From assembly GCA_003134555.1 (NCBI GenBank), contig PLBO01000151.1, positions 1 to 64,000 of the forward strand: a stretch of DNA of 64,000 nt. The letters run 5' to 3'. The notes under the pieces were generated by a model. That model searched no databases. It was not told where the DNA came from and worked only from the letters and a program-made list of their open reading frames with translations. Every line of letters begins with the position of its first letter. Positions within the stretch are counted from its first letter, which is position 1. The DNA comes from Actinomycetota bacterium. Lineage in GTDB: Bacteria; Actinomycetota; Acidimicrobiia; IMCC26256; PALSA-610. Positions 34,379-43,333 of the stretch are shown here, in pieces. A program made the position numbers and the translations under genes.

Positions 34379-35272
34379 TCAGACGGGTTCCGGCGGAGGG
34401 TCGCCGGGCCACCAACGCGGGCCCTTGCCGACCCGCGCCTCGATGGTCGATTCCGCGTCGAGGCGGCTCCAGCGGAGGAAATCGTCGGTGCAACGATCGA
34501 GGTCGCGGCGCGGGATGAGACCCACCAGCTCGACGCTCGCGACGTCGGTCCCGTGCTCGCGTGCGAGAGCACGAACGTGCAGGCACGCGTCCTGAACCCC
34601 GGTGTGCTCGATCTCGACGAGGTTCATCGATACCTGCGCGCGCCGCGCTTCGGGGAGGAAGAAGCCGAGCGCACGCACGCCGCGTAGCCCACCCGATCGC
34701 TCGCGTACCTCGCGGGCGATCTGGCGCGCCACGCTGATTTCGCGGCTCACGAGCACGCAGTTGCACGCGACGAGCGGCTGGCGCGCGCCGACGGCCGTCG
34801 CGCCGAGCCGGGGGTGCGGCGCGGCCGGTCCGAAGTCGGGCTCCCGGCTGCGGAAGCTCGTCGCGCGCGCGCTGGGGAGATCGCGCTGCTCGGGGTCGGC
34901 GTCGTCGTACAAGAACACGGGCACGGCGAATTCGCGCGCCCACCACTCACCGAACTTGCGGGCTTCGTCGGCCGCCTCCGCCCGCTCGATCCTGGTCCCG
35001 CCGAGGGCGACGAACGGCACGACGTCGAGTGCTCCGAAGCGGGGGTGTTCCCCCGCGTGGTCGACGATCGAGCACTGCTCCGCCACGGCGGCGGCGAGCG
35101 ATCGGGCGCCGGCGACCGCGTCGCGGCGACCCGGTCCGGCGAGCGTGAACACGGAACGGTGATGATCGGCGTCGGCATGCACGTCGACGAGCGACGGGCC
35201 GCACGCGCGGGCAATGATGCGGAGCCGCAACATGTCGCGCCCTTCGGACACGTTGACGACGCACTCCAGCAC
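34379..35272 (-). CDS. glutamate formimidoyltransferase-like protein
   Basis: A 297-residue protein matching the formiminotransferase domain (N- and C-subdomains): C-V-V-N-V-S-E-G-R near 4-12 and H-A-G-E-H-P-R-F-G-A-L-D near 72-83, where the histidine in E-H-P-R (H76) is catalytic in the family. It moves the formimino group of formiminoglutamate to tetrahydrofolate in histidine breakdown. No other hut gene is nearby and the cyclodeaminase half is absent, so a different one-carbon role is possible. GTG start 7 bases after TACGCT, leaderless. Confidence 0.85.
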   Translation of the reverse strand: MLECVVNVSEGRDMLRLRIIARACGPSLVDVHADADHHRSVFTLAGPGRRDAVAGARSLAAAVAEQCSIVDHAGEHPRFGALDVVPFVALGGTRIERAEAADEARKFGEWWAREFAVPVFLYDDADPEQRDLPSARATSFRSREPDFGPAAPHPRLGATAVGARQPLVACNCVLVSREISVARQIAREVRERSGGLRGVRALGFFLPEARRAQVSMNLVEIEHTGVQDACLHVRALAREHGTDVASVELVGLIPRRDLDRCTDDFLRWSRLDAESTIEARVGKGPRWWPGDPPPEPV

Positions 35273-35279
35273 GGCGGCA

Positions 35280-35305
35280 AGCGTAGGGGCTTCGCTGAGT
35301 AGCCT
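35280..35305. promoter_or_regulatory. two divergent leaderless -10 elements
   Basis: TACGCT on the minus strand (35285-35280), 7 bases before the GTG at 35272; TAGCCT on the plus strand (35300-35305), 7 bases before the ATG at 35313. Neither gene has a ribosome binding site. Confidence 0.5.
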
Positions 35306-35312
35306 CGCCCGG

Positions 35313-36305
35313 ATGCGAATCGGGCTCGCGCTGCCGCAGTACGACTACTCGGTCGCGCAGGAGCGACCGTTGCGGTTCGAGACGATCGTCGAGCACGCGC
35401 TCCTTGCGGAAGCGGGAGGCGCCGATTCGGTCTGGCTCTCCGACCACTTGTTCCTCGATCTCGCGAAGTACGGAGGATCGGACCGGCGCGAGGGTTGCTT
35501 CGATCCGATCGTCACCCTGTCGGCCCTCGCGCGCGCGGTGCCTCGCGTGCGCCTCGGAACGCTCGTGCTGCTCGAGGCATTGCGGCCGGCGGCGGTGCTG
35601 GCCAAGGCGTTGGCCACGGTCGATCGTGTGAGCGGCGGACGGCTCGACGTCGGCCTCGGCGCGGGGTGGTACGCGCCCGAGTACACGGCGCTCGGCATGG
35701 ATATGCCGCGTCCGGGCGAGCGGCTCGACCGTCTCGTCGACGCGCTCGAGGTCGTCAAGGGTCTGCTCGGCGGTGGTCCGTTGACCTACGAAGGTCTGCA
35801 CCACCGCACTCGCGGTGCGGTCAACCGCCCGAGTGCGGTGCAACAGCCCCGGCCGCGCGTCTTCGTGGGCGGGAAGGGCGACCGTTTGCTCCGGCTCGCC
35901 GCGCAACATGCCGACGGTTGGAACACCTGTTGGGTGTGGACACCCGACGCCTACCGGGAACGGCTGCGCGTCCTCGACGACGCGTGCGCGAGCGTCGGCC
36001 GCGACCCGGCGTCGATGTGGCGGACGCTCGGGCTCTACGCGCTGTGCGGCGAGGACGAGCGCGATCTCGAACGGCGCTTCGACCGTCTACGCGCGCAGTC
36101 GCCCAAGGGTGTGCTCGACGGTGTCGATCTCGCGACGTTTCGTGTCGGCCGCCTCGTCGGCACCGTCGACGAGGTGCGGGCTCAACTCCGCGAGTGGGAG
36201 GGTCTGGGTATCGACACGCTCGTGCTCGGTGTCGGGTCGGTGCCGTTCCAGGTGTCGGCCCGCGACGACGTCGAGCTCCTGCTCGACACCTGTACGCGCA
36301 GCTGA
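35313..36305 (+). CDS. LLM-class (F420- or FMN-dependent) oxidoreductase
   Basis: A 330-residue luciferase-like TIM-barrel monooxygenase/reductase. It begins M-R-I-G-L-A-L-P-Q-Y-D-Y, has S-D-H-L-F-L-D near 46-52, G-T-L-V-L-L-E-A near 80, and L-D-V-G-L-G-A-G-W-Y near 111-120, the pattern of actinobacterial F420-dependent members. Cofactor F420 use is probable from the lineage, not proved. Substrate unknown. ATG leaderless, 7 bases from TAGCCT. Confidence 0.85.
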   Translation: MRIGLALPQYDYSVAQERPLRFETIVEHALLAEAGGADSVWLSDHLFLDLAKYGGSDRREGCFDPIVTLSALARAVPRVRLGTLVLLEALRPAAVLAKALATVDRVSGGRLDVGLGAGWYAPEYTALGMDMPRPGERLDRLVDALEVVKGLLGGGPLTYEGLHHRTRGAVNRPSAVQQPRPRVFVGGKGDRLLRLAAQHADGWNTCWVWTPDAYRERLRVLDDACASVGRDPASMWRTLGLYALCGEDERDLERRFDRLRAQSPKGVLDGVDLATFRVGRLVGTVDEVRAQLREWEGLGIDTLVLGVGSVPFQVSARDDVELLLDTCTRS

Positions 36306-36323
36306 GTTCGGGGCGCTCTCGCC

Positions 36324-36611
36324 TCAGCGCGGCGGCGACGGAACCAACTCGCGACGTCGACGCAGGATGCGCCGGCGTTCGCGCTCGGATGCTCCACCCC
36401 ACACACCGTGTTCGATGCGGTTGAGCAGCGCGTACTCCAGGCATTCGGTGCGCACGGTGCAGCCGTCACAGATGTGTTGGGCCGACTCGACACCGAGACC
36501 GTCGGACGGGAAGAACTCGGTCGGGCTCGCGCCCCGGCAACGCGCCTGGAGCATCCACGCGTATTCCTCGGGAGTCTCGTCCACGATCACCTTCCCCTTC
36601 GACGGAGCCAT
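36324..36611 (-). CDS. whiB2: WhiB2-like transcriptional regulator
   Basis: A 95-residue WhiB protein with C25, C48, C51 and C57 and the V-W-G-G turn (70-73), followed by the basic tail E-R-E-R-R-R-I-L-R-R-R-R. The pattern D-G-C-T-V-R-T-E-C-L-E-Y-A-L-x5-E-H-G-V-W-G-G resembles the WhiB2/WhmD/WhiB septation group. The ATG at 36611 is chosen because codons upstream are less GC-rich in third positions; an ATG at 36680 would add 23 Pro/Ala/Arg-rich residues. A region with AT-rich direct repeats lies upstream. Confidence 0.86.
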   Translation of the reverse strand: MAPSKGKVIVDETPEEYAWMLQARCRGASPTEFFPSDGLGVESAQHICDGCTVRTECLEYALLNRIEHGVWGGASERERRRILRRRRELVPSPPR

Positions 36612-36745
36612 ACGGCTCGCTTCGTTCCTTGGTTCGACGCGAACCCTGGGTTTCGCCAACGGTTTCGCCGGCGCAGTCATCACTGCACCTGCCCCGATCC
36701 AACGACCGACAAACTCTCAGACGTTTGGAAGGCCGAGTTGGCTCC

Positions 36746-36771
36746 ATATTTCATGTGGGCATTTCATGAAT
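36746..36771 (-). promoter_or_regulatory. AT-rich direct repeats upstream of whiB2
   Basis: ATTTCATG occurs at 36748-36755 and 36761-36768, 13 bases apart; the second copy sits in the palindrome TTCATGAA (36763-36770). This is the most AT-rich spot in an otherwise very GC-rich window and lies about 140 bases upstream of the chosen start. Probably an operator or promoter element. Confidence 0.45.
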
Positions 36772-36849
36772 TTTCTCGCTCGGGCGGCGTGAGGCGGGTT
36801 CTCGCTGGAGCGGCGCTACCCTGACCCGTCGTCTGACGAGGAGCGAGTG

Positions 36850-37119
36850 ATGGCCATCGACCCCGAAGAGCTCGAGGAAATTCCCCCGCAGGGTCACGTG
36901 CGGGTCGTCTACACCGGCCCGGTCGCGCCGCATTGGGAGATCCACCGGGTATTCGGCGACCAGCGCGCCATCGACGAGTTCCGGCAGCGGGCCATGGCGC
37001 GTCTGCAGTTGCTGCCCGTCTACGACCCGCAGTTCCGTCGCAACCGCGAGCGCGTCGCCCGCGATGCCGAGCGCGAGCACTTGATCCTCGAGTGGGATCT
37101 GGGCGACGAGCCCGAGTAG
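36850..37119 (+). CDS. hypothetical protein (89 residues)
   Basis: A small acidic soluble protein that I do not recognise. It has a conserved-looking core H-V-R-V-V-Y-T-G-P-V-A-P-H-W-E followed by a charged helix (R-A-I-D-E-F-R-Q-R-A-M-A-R-L-Q). No membrane segment or cysteine. TACCCT at 36817-36822 is a likely -10, giving a leader of about 20 bases that holds GAGGAGCG before the ATG; this gene is thus leadered. It sits alone between whiB2 and the phosphate transporter and is convergent with pstA1. Confidence 0.65.
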   Translation: MAIDPEELEEIPPQGHVRVVYTGPVAPHWEIHRVFGDQRAIDEFRQRAMARLQLLPVYDPQFRRNRERVARDAEREHLILEWDLGDEPE

Positions 37120-37141
37120 TCGCGAGGCACTGCACGTCCGG

Positions 37142-38065
37142 CTAGCGCCGGGCGGACGCGAAGCGCGACGAGACGATCCGCGCGACGACGGTGAACACGA
37201 ACACGATAACGATGAGTGTCAACGCGGCGCCCCACGCCCGGTCGGCTGCGGCCGGGAACGGCGTCTGCGCGTTGAACCAGATCTCCTGGGACAGCGTGGT
37301 GTTCGTGCCCTGGAACACGTTGGCATGCACTTTGCTCGTGACCCCGATGGTGAGGAGCAACGGCGCCGTCTCTCCGGCGGCGCGCGCAACGGCGAGCATC
37401 GCGCCGCTGACGATGCCCGGCAGGGCCGCCGGGATCGCGACCGAGACGACGGTGCGCCAGCGCCGTGCGCCCAACGCGTCGCTCGCCTGCCGAAGGTCGT
37501 CGGGGACGAGCTTCAGCATCTCCTCGCACGACCGGATGACGATCGGCAGCATGAGCGCGGCGAGCGCGAGCGACCCGGCGAATCCCGAGTAGCCGAAGTG
37601 GAGACCCGCGCTGACCCAGATGGTCGCGACGAAGAGACCCATGACGATCGACGGCACGCCGGTCATCACGTCGGCCATGAACCGGATGACGTTGGCGATG
37701 CGACTCTGGCGCCCGTACTCGTTGAGGTAGATGGCGGCGAGCACGCCCAGGGGTATCGCCATCAACGAGGCGGCCCCGGTGATCACCAGCGTGCCGACGA
37801 TGGCCGGCGCGATGCCGCCGCCGGGGAACTGCGTGACGATGGGCAGGTTCTTGGTGAGGAAGCTCAGGCTCATCACGCCCGCGCCCCTGCTCACCACGTA
37901 TACCGCGATCACGACGACCGGCACGAGCGCGAAGAGCAGCGATCCGATCATCCACGACGTCGCCAGCCCGTTGGCGAGGCGACGACGCGGTGAGACGGCG
38001 CGGTCGAGCATCCAGGCCTCCGGATCGTCGCGGTTCGTCGGTGCCGGGGGGCTGGCGACGGTCAT
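37142..38065 (-). CDS. pstA: phosphate ABC transporter permease
   Basis: A 307-residue inner-membrane permease of the Pst high-affinity phosphate importer. It has six hydrophobic helices and the EAA loop for contact with PstB (D-A-L-G-A-R-R-W-R-T, about 205-214; later A-R-A-A-G-E-T-A-P-L). The start overlaps the stop of pstC (ATGA). Third gene of the pstSCA operon on the minus strand; its ATPase is encoded separately at 41206 on the other strand. Confidence 0.93.
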   Translation of the reverse strand: MTVASPPAPTNRDDPEAWMLDRAVSPRRRLANGLATSWMIGSLLFALVPVVVIAVYVVSRGAGVMSLSFLTKNLPIVTQFPGGGIAPAIVGTLVITGAASLMAIPLGVLAAIYLNEYGRQSRIANVIRFMADVMTGVPSIVMGLFVATIWVSAGLHFGYSGFAGSLALAALMLPIVIRSCEEMLKLVPDDLRQASDALGARRWRTVVSVAIPAALPGIVSGAMLAVARAAGETAPLLLTIGVTSKVHANVFQGTNTTLSQEIWFNAQTPFPAAADRAWGAALTLIVIVFVFTVVARIVSSRFASARR

Positions 38066-39045
38066 CGTCCGACTCCCGACATGGCCGAGGCCCGGTTCGC
38101 CACGACGCGGGCGACGATGTTGACGACGATGGTGATCGCGAAGAGGACGACGCCCATCCCGATGAGCGCGGCGCGGTGCAGGTCGGTCGCCTCGGGGAAG
38201 TTGTGCACGATTACCGACGCCATCGTGTCGCCCTGACGGAACAGGTGCAACGTCAGCTGGTGGCTGCTTCCGATGACGAGCGCGACCGCGATCGTCTCAC
38301 CCATCGCGCGCCCGAGCCCCAGCATCGCGGCGCCGATCAGGCCGCTGCGCACGCGGGGGAACACCGCGACGCGCAACATCTCCCAGCGGGTCGCACCCAT
38401 CGCGAGCGCGCCGTTCTTGTCGTCCTGCGCGACCGTCGCGAGGACGTCGCGACTGAGCGACGTGACGATCGGCGTGATCATGACCGCGAGGACCAAACCC
38501 GCGGTCATGAAGCTCGCACCGAACGCCGGACCTCCGAAGAAGGTGCTGAGGATGGGCACCCGACCGATCGTGTCGGCGATGTGCCCGTAGAAGCGACCGG
38601 CAGGTGGCGTGAGCACGGCGAGCGCCCAGAATCCGTACACGACCGAAGGAATCGCGGCGAGGAGATCGACGACGTACGTCACTCCGGATCGCACACCCTT
38701 GGGCGCGAGCTCGGTGATGAAAAGCGCGATGCCGATGCTGGCCGGGACCGCGAGGCCGATGGCGATGACGGCGGTCAACATCGTCCCGTACACGAAGTCG
38801 AGCGCACCGAAATGGTCCAGGTTCGGGTTCCAGCTCCGGCTGGTGACGAAGCTCCAACCCTGGTGCGCGAACGCCGGCCAGGCGTTGCTCGTTGTGGAGT
38901 ACGCGATGAGGGCGAGGATCGCGAGCACGAGCAGGCCGGCGGCGAAAGCGATCGCGCGAAACATGCGATCGACCTGCTTGCCGCCGGCCGCGCTCGGCAG
39001 TGGTTCGCTCGCGCCGAGGTCGGGAGACGGGGCGAGCGTGGTCAT
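38062..39045 (-). CDS. pstC: phosphate ABC transporter permease
   Basis: A 327-residue Pst permease with six membrane helices, the pocket motif A-I-P-S-V-V-Y-G-F-W and the EAA loop A-L-A-M-G-A-T-R-W-E, ending G-R-A-M-G-E-T-I-A-V-A-L. Pairs with PstA. The ATG has its own -10 TAGCGT 7 bases upstream, whose TAG is the pstS stop codon, so pstC could be transcribed both from the pstS promoter and leaderlessly from this site. Confidence 0.93.
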   Translation of the reverse strand: MTTLAPSPDLGASEPLPSAAGGKQVDRMFRAIAFAAGLLVLAILALIAYSTTSNAWPAFAHQGWSFVTSRSWNPNLDHFGALDFVYGTMLTAVIAIGLAVPASIGIALFITELAPKGVRSGVTYVVDLLAAIPSVVYGFWALAVLTPPAGRFYGHIADTIGRVPILSTFFGGPAFGASFMTAGLVLAVMITPIVTSLSRDVLATVAQDDKNGALAMGATRWEMLRVAVFPRVRSGLIGAAMLGLGRAMGETIAVALVIGSSHQLTLHLFRQGDTMASVIVHNFPEATDLHRAALIGMGVVLFAITIVVNIVARVVANRASAMSGVGR

Positions 39046-39052
39046 CGAGCCG

Positions 39053-39058
39053 ACGCTA
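39053..39058 (-). promoter_or_regulatory. -10 element TAGCGT built on the pstS stop codon
   Basis: On the minus strand TAGCGT begins with the pstS stop TAG and lies 7 bases before the ATG of pstC (39045). There is no ribosome binding site for pstC. Confidence 0.45.
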
Positions 39059-40129
39059 GGCGGGGATCTGGAGCTTCGTCAGCTGCGCGATCGCCTTCTG
39101 CTGCAACTCGGTCGGCAGCTTGGCGTAGTTCGCGCCCTCGGCGAGGGCCTGACCGTCGTTGAGCACGAACGTGAGGAAGCTCTTCAGCGCCGTGCCCTTG
39201 GTCTTGTCGGTCTGCTTCTCGTACACGATGATCCACGTGGGCGAGGTGATCGGGTAGGTATCGGCGCCCGACTCGTTGAGCGGGCTGTACGTCAGGTCGT
39301 CCTTGACGGTCGCCGACGCCACGGCCGCGGCTGCGCCCGCAATGCTCGCGGTCACGAACGAACCCGCCGCGTTCTTGATCGACGCGAACTTCAGCTTCGC
39401 GCCCAGCGCGTCGGCGAAGTCGACGTAGCCGATCGCGCCGTCCGTCGACGAGACCGCCTGCGCGACTCCCTGGTTGCCCTGTCCGGCCTGCGAGTTCGAC
39501 GGCCAATTGACCGTGTCGCCGCTGCCGAGCGTCCAATCGCTTCCGCCTGCGGCGGCGAGGAATTTCGTGAAGTTGCTCGTGGTGCCGGAGGCGTCCGCTC
39601 GGTGCACCGCGACGATGTTGGTCGCGGGCAGGGTCGCGCTGCCGTTGTCACCTTGAATCGCCGGGTCGTTCCACTTCGTGACCGTGCCGGCGAAGATCTT
39701 GGCGATGGTCGGGGCGGTCAGCTTGAGCGAGTCGACACCGCTGACGTTGTACGACACCGTGATCGGGGCGGCGACAGTCGGGAAGTAGAGGATTGCGCCG
39801 CCCTGGTACTTCGGGACATCGGCGGCCTTCACGAGGCTGTCGGTCCCGGCGAAGTCGACCGTCTTGGTCTGCAGGTCGGTCTTGCCCTTACCGGAACCGC
39901 CGCCGGCGTAGTTCACCGTGATTGCCGAGTTCGCGTTCTGGAACGCCTGGATCGCGACCTGGTCGAACGTCTTTTGGAACGTCGAGCCCGAACCGTTGAG
40001 CGTCGTCTTGATCGAGCCCGAACTGCTCGGCGTCTTGGAGCTGCTGCCGCACGCGGCCAGGAGGAGGGCAGGCGCGACGAGCGCGATGACCGTGCGTCGT
40101 GCTACCCGAGACGGTCGCATCGATGCCAT
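39056..40129 (-). CDS. pstS: phosphate-binding lipoprotein
   Basis: A 357-residue phosphate-binding protein. A signal peptide ends in L-L-A-A-C (about C25), so it is a lipoprotein. The phosphate-binding segments are visible: G-S-G-S-T-F near 44, F-A-G-T-D near 87, and H-R-A-D-A-S-G-T-T-S near 172-181. It delivers phosphate to PstC/PstA. The ATG at 40129 is used; another lies 9 bases downstream. Upstream are PHO-box-like repeats, fitting induction by phosphate starvation. Confidence 0.93.
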   Translation of the reverse strand: MASMRPSRVARRTVIALVAPALLLAACGSSSKTPSSSGSIKTTLNGSGSTFQKTFDQVAIQAFQNANSAITVNYAGGGSGKGKTDLQTKTVDFAGTDSLVKAADVPKYQGGAILYFPTVAAPITVSYNVSGVDSLKLTAPTIAKIFAGTVTKWNDPAIQGDNGSATLPATNIVAVHRADASGTTSNFTKFLAAAGGSDWTLGSGDTVNWPSNSQAGQGNQGVAQAVSSTDGAIGYVDFADALGAKLKFASIKNAAGSFVTASIAGAAAAVASATVKDDLTYSPLNESGADTYPITSPTWIIVYEKQTDKTKGTALKSFLTFVLNDGQALAEGANYAKLPTELQQKAIAQLTKLQIPA

Positions 40130-40204
40130 CAGGTGTGTCCCCTTTCGGAGGTGGGCGTGAGTGTCCACACTAAGAACGAAGGATGGCTACACGACCGCCT
40201 CGAA

Positions 40205-40221
40205 GTGAACGACACGTGAAT
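40205..40221 (-). promoter_or_regulatory. PHO-box-like repeats upstream of pstS
   Basis: Read on the minus strand, ATTCAC (40221-40216) and GTTCAC (40210-40205) begin 11 bases apart, the spacing of GTTCACC-type direct repeat units bound by actinobacterial PhoP/RegX3. They lie about 75 bases before the pstS start. Confidence 0.55.
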
Positions 40222-40264
40222 CACGTCCGAACAATCGGCGATGTGCGGCGCGAAGCCGGTGCAC

Positions 40265-40945
40265 CTACACCGGTTCGGCGTCGCCGGGCAGCTGTCCGGT
40301 GATCATGAATTCGACCCAGCGCCCGATCATCACCGCGTGGTCGGCGGCGCGTTCGTAGTCGCGGCCGACGAACGCGAGCTGAACCGCCATCTGGAGCGCC
40401 GCCTCGTCGGTCGACTCGCCCGAGAAGCCGGAGAAGATGGCGCGGAACAGCTCCTTTTGGAGGTCGTCCATCACGTCGTCCATGTCGGGCAGTGCCGACG
40501 CGATGGCCTCGTCGCCGTCGGCGAACGCGTCGACCGCAAGGTGGGTCTGAACGCTGGCCTGGGCGCCCATGCGCTCGATGATTCCCCGGATCCGCGGCGG
40601 GAGCTCGCGGGGGTACAAACGCCGGGTGGCCCGGGCGACGTTGCGCATGAGCCCGCCCGTGAGCTCGATCTCGTGCAGTATCCGAAGGACCGCGAGCAAT
40701 GCCCGGAGGTCGGAGGCCATCGGCTGTTGAAGCGCGAACAGCTGGTAGACGCGGTGCTCGATCTGCAGCACGCGCTCCTTGATCTCGCGGTGCGCCTCGT
40801 AGATCTCGTCGACGACGGTGAGATCGGCGTCGAGCAGGGCCTGGGTGGCGGCACCGATCTGCTCGCAGCTCTTGACGGCGAGCTTCACTACCTCGGCTCG
40901 AACTTCGTTGACCTGCTCGTCGAACGTCCGCCGGGTCTCGACCAC
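40265..40945 (-). CDS. phoU: phosphate signalling protein PhoU
   Basis: A 226-residue all-helical protein made of two PhoU repeats, each with the acidic E-x3-D-x3-H/N pattern (for example E-I-Y-E-A-H-R-E and D-Y-E-R-A-A-D-H-A). It links the Pst transporter to the sensor kinase, signalling phosphate sufficiency. The GTG at 40945 follows GGAGGAC, a strong ribosome binding site, and gives the usual PhoU length; a longer frame to 41038 would run into the PHO-box region. Confidence 0.92.
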   Translation of the reverse strand: MVETRRTFDEQVNEVRAEVVKLAVKSCEQIGAATQALLDADLTVVDEIYEAHREIKERVLQIEHRVYQLFALQQPMASDLRALLAVLRILHEIELTGGLMRNVARATRRLYPRELPPRIRGIIERMGAQASVQTHLAVDAFADGDEAIASALPDMDDVMDDLQKELFRAIFSGFSGESTDEAALQMAVQLAFVGRDYERAADHAVMIGRWVEFMITGQLPGDAEPV

Positions 40946-40999
40946 AATGTCCTCCGAAATTCGATCAGTTCGGCGTGAGTCTGCCCCCGAAAATGCCTG

Positions 41000-41065
41000 G
41001 TTCACGGGCACCCGCACGAGCCTCCGCCCGCTGTTCACTCGTGGTTCACCAACCGGTCATCCGTA
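41000..41065 (+). promoter_or_regulatory. PHO-box-like repeats between phoU and pstB
   Basis: GTTCACTCGTG (41033-41043), GTTCACCAACC (41044-41054) and GGTCATCCGTA (41055-41065) are three adjacent 11-bp units. Another GTTCAC at 41000 is 33 bases upstream, in the same phase. TACCAT at 41063-41068 may be the -10 of pstB. The rest of the 260-base phoU-pstB gap shows nothing else. Confidence 0.65.
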
Positions 41066-41205
41066 CCATACGGTCCGGCCAGCCGGCGTCCCTACCATGG
41101 CCATGTCGCGGGCGCTTGGCGGTGCTTCGGTCCAGCCGCGATGCTGGGCCGACGCTCATCACTCGCGGAAGGTCGGACGTGTCCTCAGCCGAACAGGGTG
41201 ACGCA

Positions 41206-42063
41206 ATGGCAATGCCGACGGTAAGTGTCCGTCCGAAGGACGCCGGTGCGAAGGGAGACGAGGAGGCCGCGCCGCACGCGTCGCGTGCGGAGGTCGTCTT
41301 CGACCTTCGAGACGTCAGCGTCAGCTATTTCAACGTCGTCGCGGTCGCCGGCGTGACACTCGATGTCCACCAAAACGAGATCACCGCGTTGATCGGTCCG
41401 TCCGGCTGTGGCAAGAGCACGTTGTTGCGTTCCTTCAACCGCATGAACGACCTGGTGGCCGGCGCGCGGGTGTCGGGCCATATCTCGTATCACGGTCACG
41501 ACCTCTACGCCCCGAGTGTCGATCCGGTCGAGGTGCGCCGGCGCATCGGTATGGTGTTCCAGCGACCGAACCCGTTCCCGAAGTCGATCTACGACAACGT
41601 GGCGTTCGGGCCGCGCATCAACGGCCGGCGCAAGGGCCTCGACGACATCGTCGAGGAGGCGCTCGTGAACGCCGTCCTCTGGGACGAGGTGAAGGGCAAG
41701 CTCAAGCAGTCGGCGTTCACGCTCTCGGGCGGACAGCAGCAGCGGCTGTGCATCGCGCGCTGTCTCGCGGTGCAACCCGACGTGATCCTCATGGACGAGC
41801 CCTGTTCGGCGCTCGACCCGATCGCGACCTCGCGCATCGAAGACCTCATGGCCGATCTCAAGCGCGACTACACGATCGTGATCGTGACCCACAACATGCA
41901 GCAGGCCGCTCGGGTGTCCGACATGACCGCGTTCCTGACGGCCGAGGTCGACGAACACGATCACCGGGTCGGTCGGCTCGTGGAGTACGACTCCACCGAC
42001 AAGATCTTCACGAACCCCTCCGACGCGCGTACCGAGGGATACATCACGGGTCGATTCGGATGA
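41206..42063 (+). CDS. pstB: phosphate ABC transporter ATP-binding protein
   Basis: A 285-residue ATPase that drives Pst import. Walker A is G-P-S-G-C-G-K-S-T (64-72), the ABC signature L-S-G-G-Q-Q-Q-R begins near 173, and Walker B V-I-L-M-D-E-P is near 193. Forward F-Q-R-P-N-P-F-P is typical of PstB. An N-terminal extension of about 30 residues is variable. It is separated from pstSCA and transcribed with the kinase/regulator pair. ATG at 41206 chosen over one six bases on. Confidence 0.94.
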   Translation: MAMPTVSVRPKDAGAKGDEEAAPHASRAEVVFDLRDVSVSYFNVVAVAGVTLDVHQNEITALIGPSGCGKSTLLRSFNRMNDLVAGARVSGHISYHGHDLYAPSVDPVEVRRRIGMVFQRPNPFPKSIYDNVAFGPRINGRRKGLDDIVEEALVNAVLWDEVKGKLKQSAFTLSGGQQQRLCIARCLAVQPDVILMDEPCSALDPIATSRIEDLMADLKRDYTIVIVTHNMQQAARVSDMTAFLTAEVDEHDHRVGRLVEYDSTDKIFTNPSDARTEGYITGRFG

Positions 42064-42085
42064 ACCGGCTCACCCGGCCTCGATC

Positions 42086-43333
42086 GTGACGGCGTTCTTC
42101 GTCGTCTTCGGTCTGGTCGGGTGGGCGGTCGTCGTGTTCGTCGCGCGCGAGCTGGTCCTGGCCCGGCGCGAGCTCGCCCGGGCCGGGCGTGCGGTCGACG
42201 TTCCCGACAACCTCTCGTTGGTCGACGCGATTGCCGAAGGGCAGCGCGAGGCCGACGATCGGGTGCTGCAGTCGGAGGCGGTGCAGCACTGGTTGCTCGC
42301 GGCACTCGACGAGTCGAGCGACGCGATCGTCGTGATCGATCGCATCGGCCGTGAGATCGTGCGCAACTCGGTCGCGCGCCGCTTCGCCGGCGCGCGCACG
42401 GGGGAGGTACTCGCCGAGGAGGCCATCGCGGAACTCGTGCAGGACGCGCTCACCGGCCACAGCTCCGAGCGTGAGCTCCAGCTCTACGGCCCGCCGCGCC
42501 AGGTGCTGCAGCTGCGCGCATTTCCCTTGCGGCGCGACGGCGAGATCGTGGGCGCGGTTGCCTTCACCCGCGACATCTCCGAGGCGCGTCGGGTCGAAAG
42601 TGTCCGGCGCGACTTCGTCGCGAACGTCAGCCACGAGCTCAAGACCCCGATCGGCGCGCTCGGCCTGCTCGCGGAGACCATGGCCGCCACGGACGACGTC
42701 GCCGTGGTGCAACGGCTCGCCGACCGCGTCGTGCGCGAGGCCGACCGGCTCGCGCGCATCGTCGACGACCTCCTCGATCTCAGCACGATCGAGGCCCAGG
42801 AGGCTCCGACCCGCGCACCCATGCCGATCCGGCTCGTCCTCTCGGAGTGTGTCGACATCGTGCAGGCTGCCGCCGACGCGGCCGAGGTCCCGCTCCTCGT
42901 CGGACCGGAGCCCCCTGATCTCGAGATCTTCTGCGATCCCCGCCAGATGCGCAGCGCGCTGGTGAACCTGATCGACAACGCGATCAAGTACTCGGGTCCG
43001 GAGCAACCGGTCGAGATCGGTGCGTGCGTCGTCGACGACCGGATCGCGTTCGTCGTGCGCGACCACGGCATCGGGATACCGACGCGTGATCTCGAGCGCA
43101 TCTGGGAGCGCTTCTACCGCGTCGACCGGGCGCGCAGCCGCGACACGGGTGGCACCGGGCTCGGGCTCGCGATCGTGCGTCACGTCGCCCAGGCACACGG
43201 TGGTGAGGTCACCGTGCATTCGCGCGAGGGCGAAGGGTCCACGTTCACGCTCTACGTACCGCTCGCGAACGGCTCCGCGCGCGGCATCGCCGAAACGACA
43301 CCGACGGAGGACCGATGGCCGACCCGCCCCTGA
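42086..43333 (+). CDS. senX3: phosphate sensor histidine kinase (SenX3/PhoR-like)
   Basis: A 415-residue kinase. One short N-terminal membrane helix (about 3-20), a PAS-like segment (about 68-175, D-A-I-V-V-I-D-R-I-G-R), the HisKA helix with H183 in N-V-S-H-E-L-K-T-P, then the ATPase domain with N-box N-L-I-D-N-A-I-K-Y-S, G1 D-H-G-I-G-I-P and G2 G-G-T-G-L-G-L-A. This one-helix-plus-PAS form matches actinobacterial SenX3/PhoR kinases that read Pst activity through PhoU. Start GTG 22 bases after pstB; end overlaps the regulator gene by 19 bases. Confidence 0.88.
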   Translation: MTAFFVVFGLVGWAVVVFVARELVLARRELARAGRAVDVPDNLSLVDAIAEGQREADDRVLQSEAVQHWLLAALDESSDAIVVIDRIGREIVRNSVARRFAGARTGEVLAEEAIAELVQDALTGHSSERELQLYGPPRQVLQLRAFPLRRDGEIVGAVAFTRDISEARRVESVRRDFVANVSHELKTPIGALGLLAETMAATDDVAVVQRLADRVVREADRLARIVDDLLDLSTIEAQEAPTRAPMPIRLVLSECVDIVQAAADAAEVPLLVGPEPPDLEIFCDPRQMRSALVNLIDNAIKYSGPEQPVEIGACVVDDRIAFVVRDHGIGIPTRDLERIWERFYRVDRARSRDTGGTGLGLAIVRHVAQAHGGEVTVHSREGEGSTFTLYVPLANGSARGIAETTPTEDRWPTRP

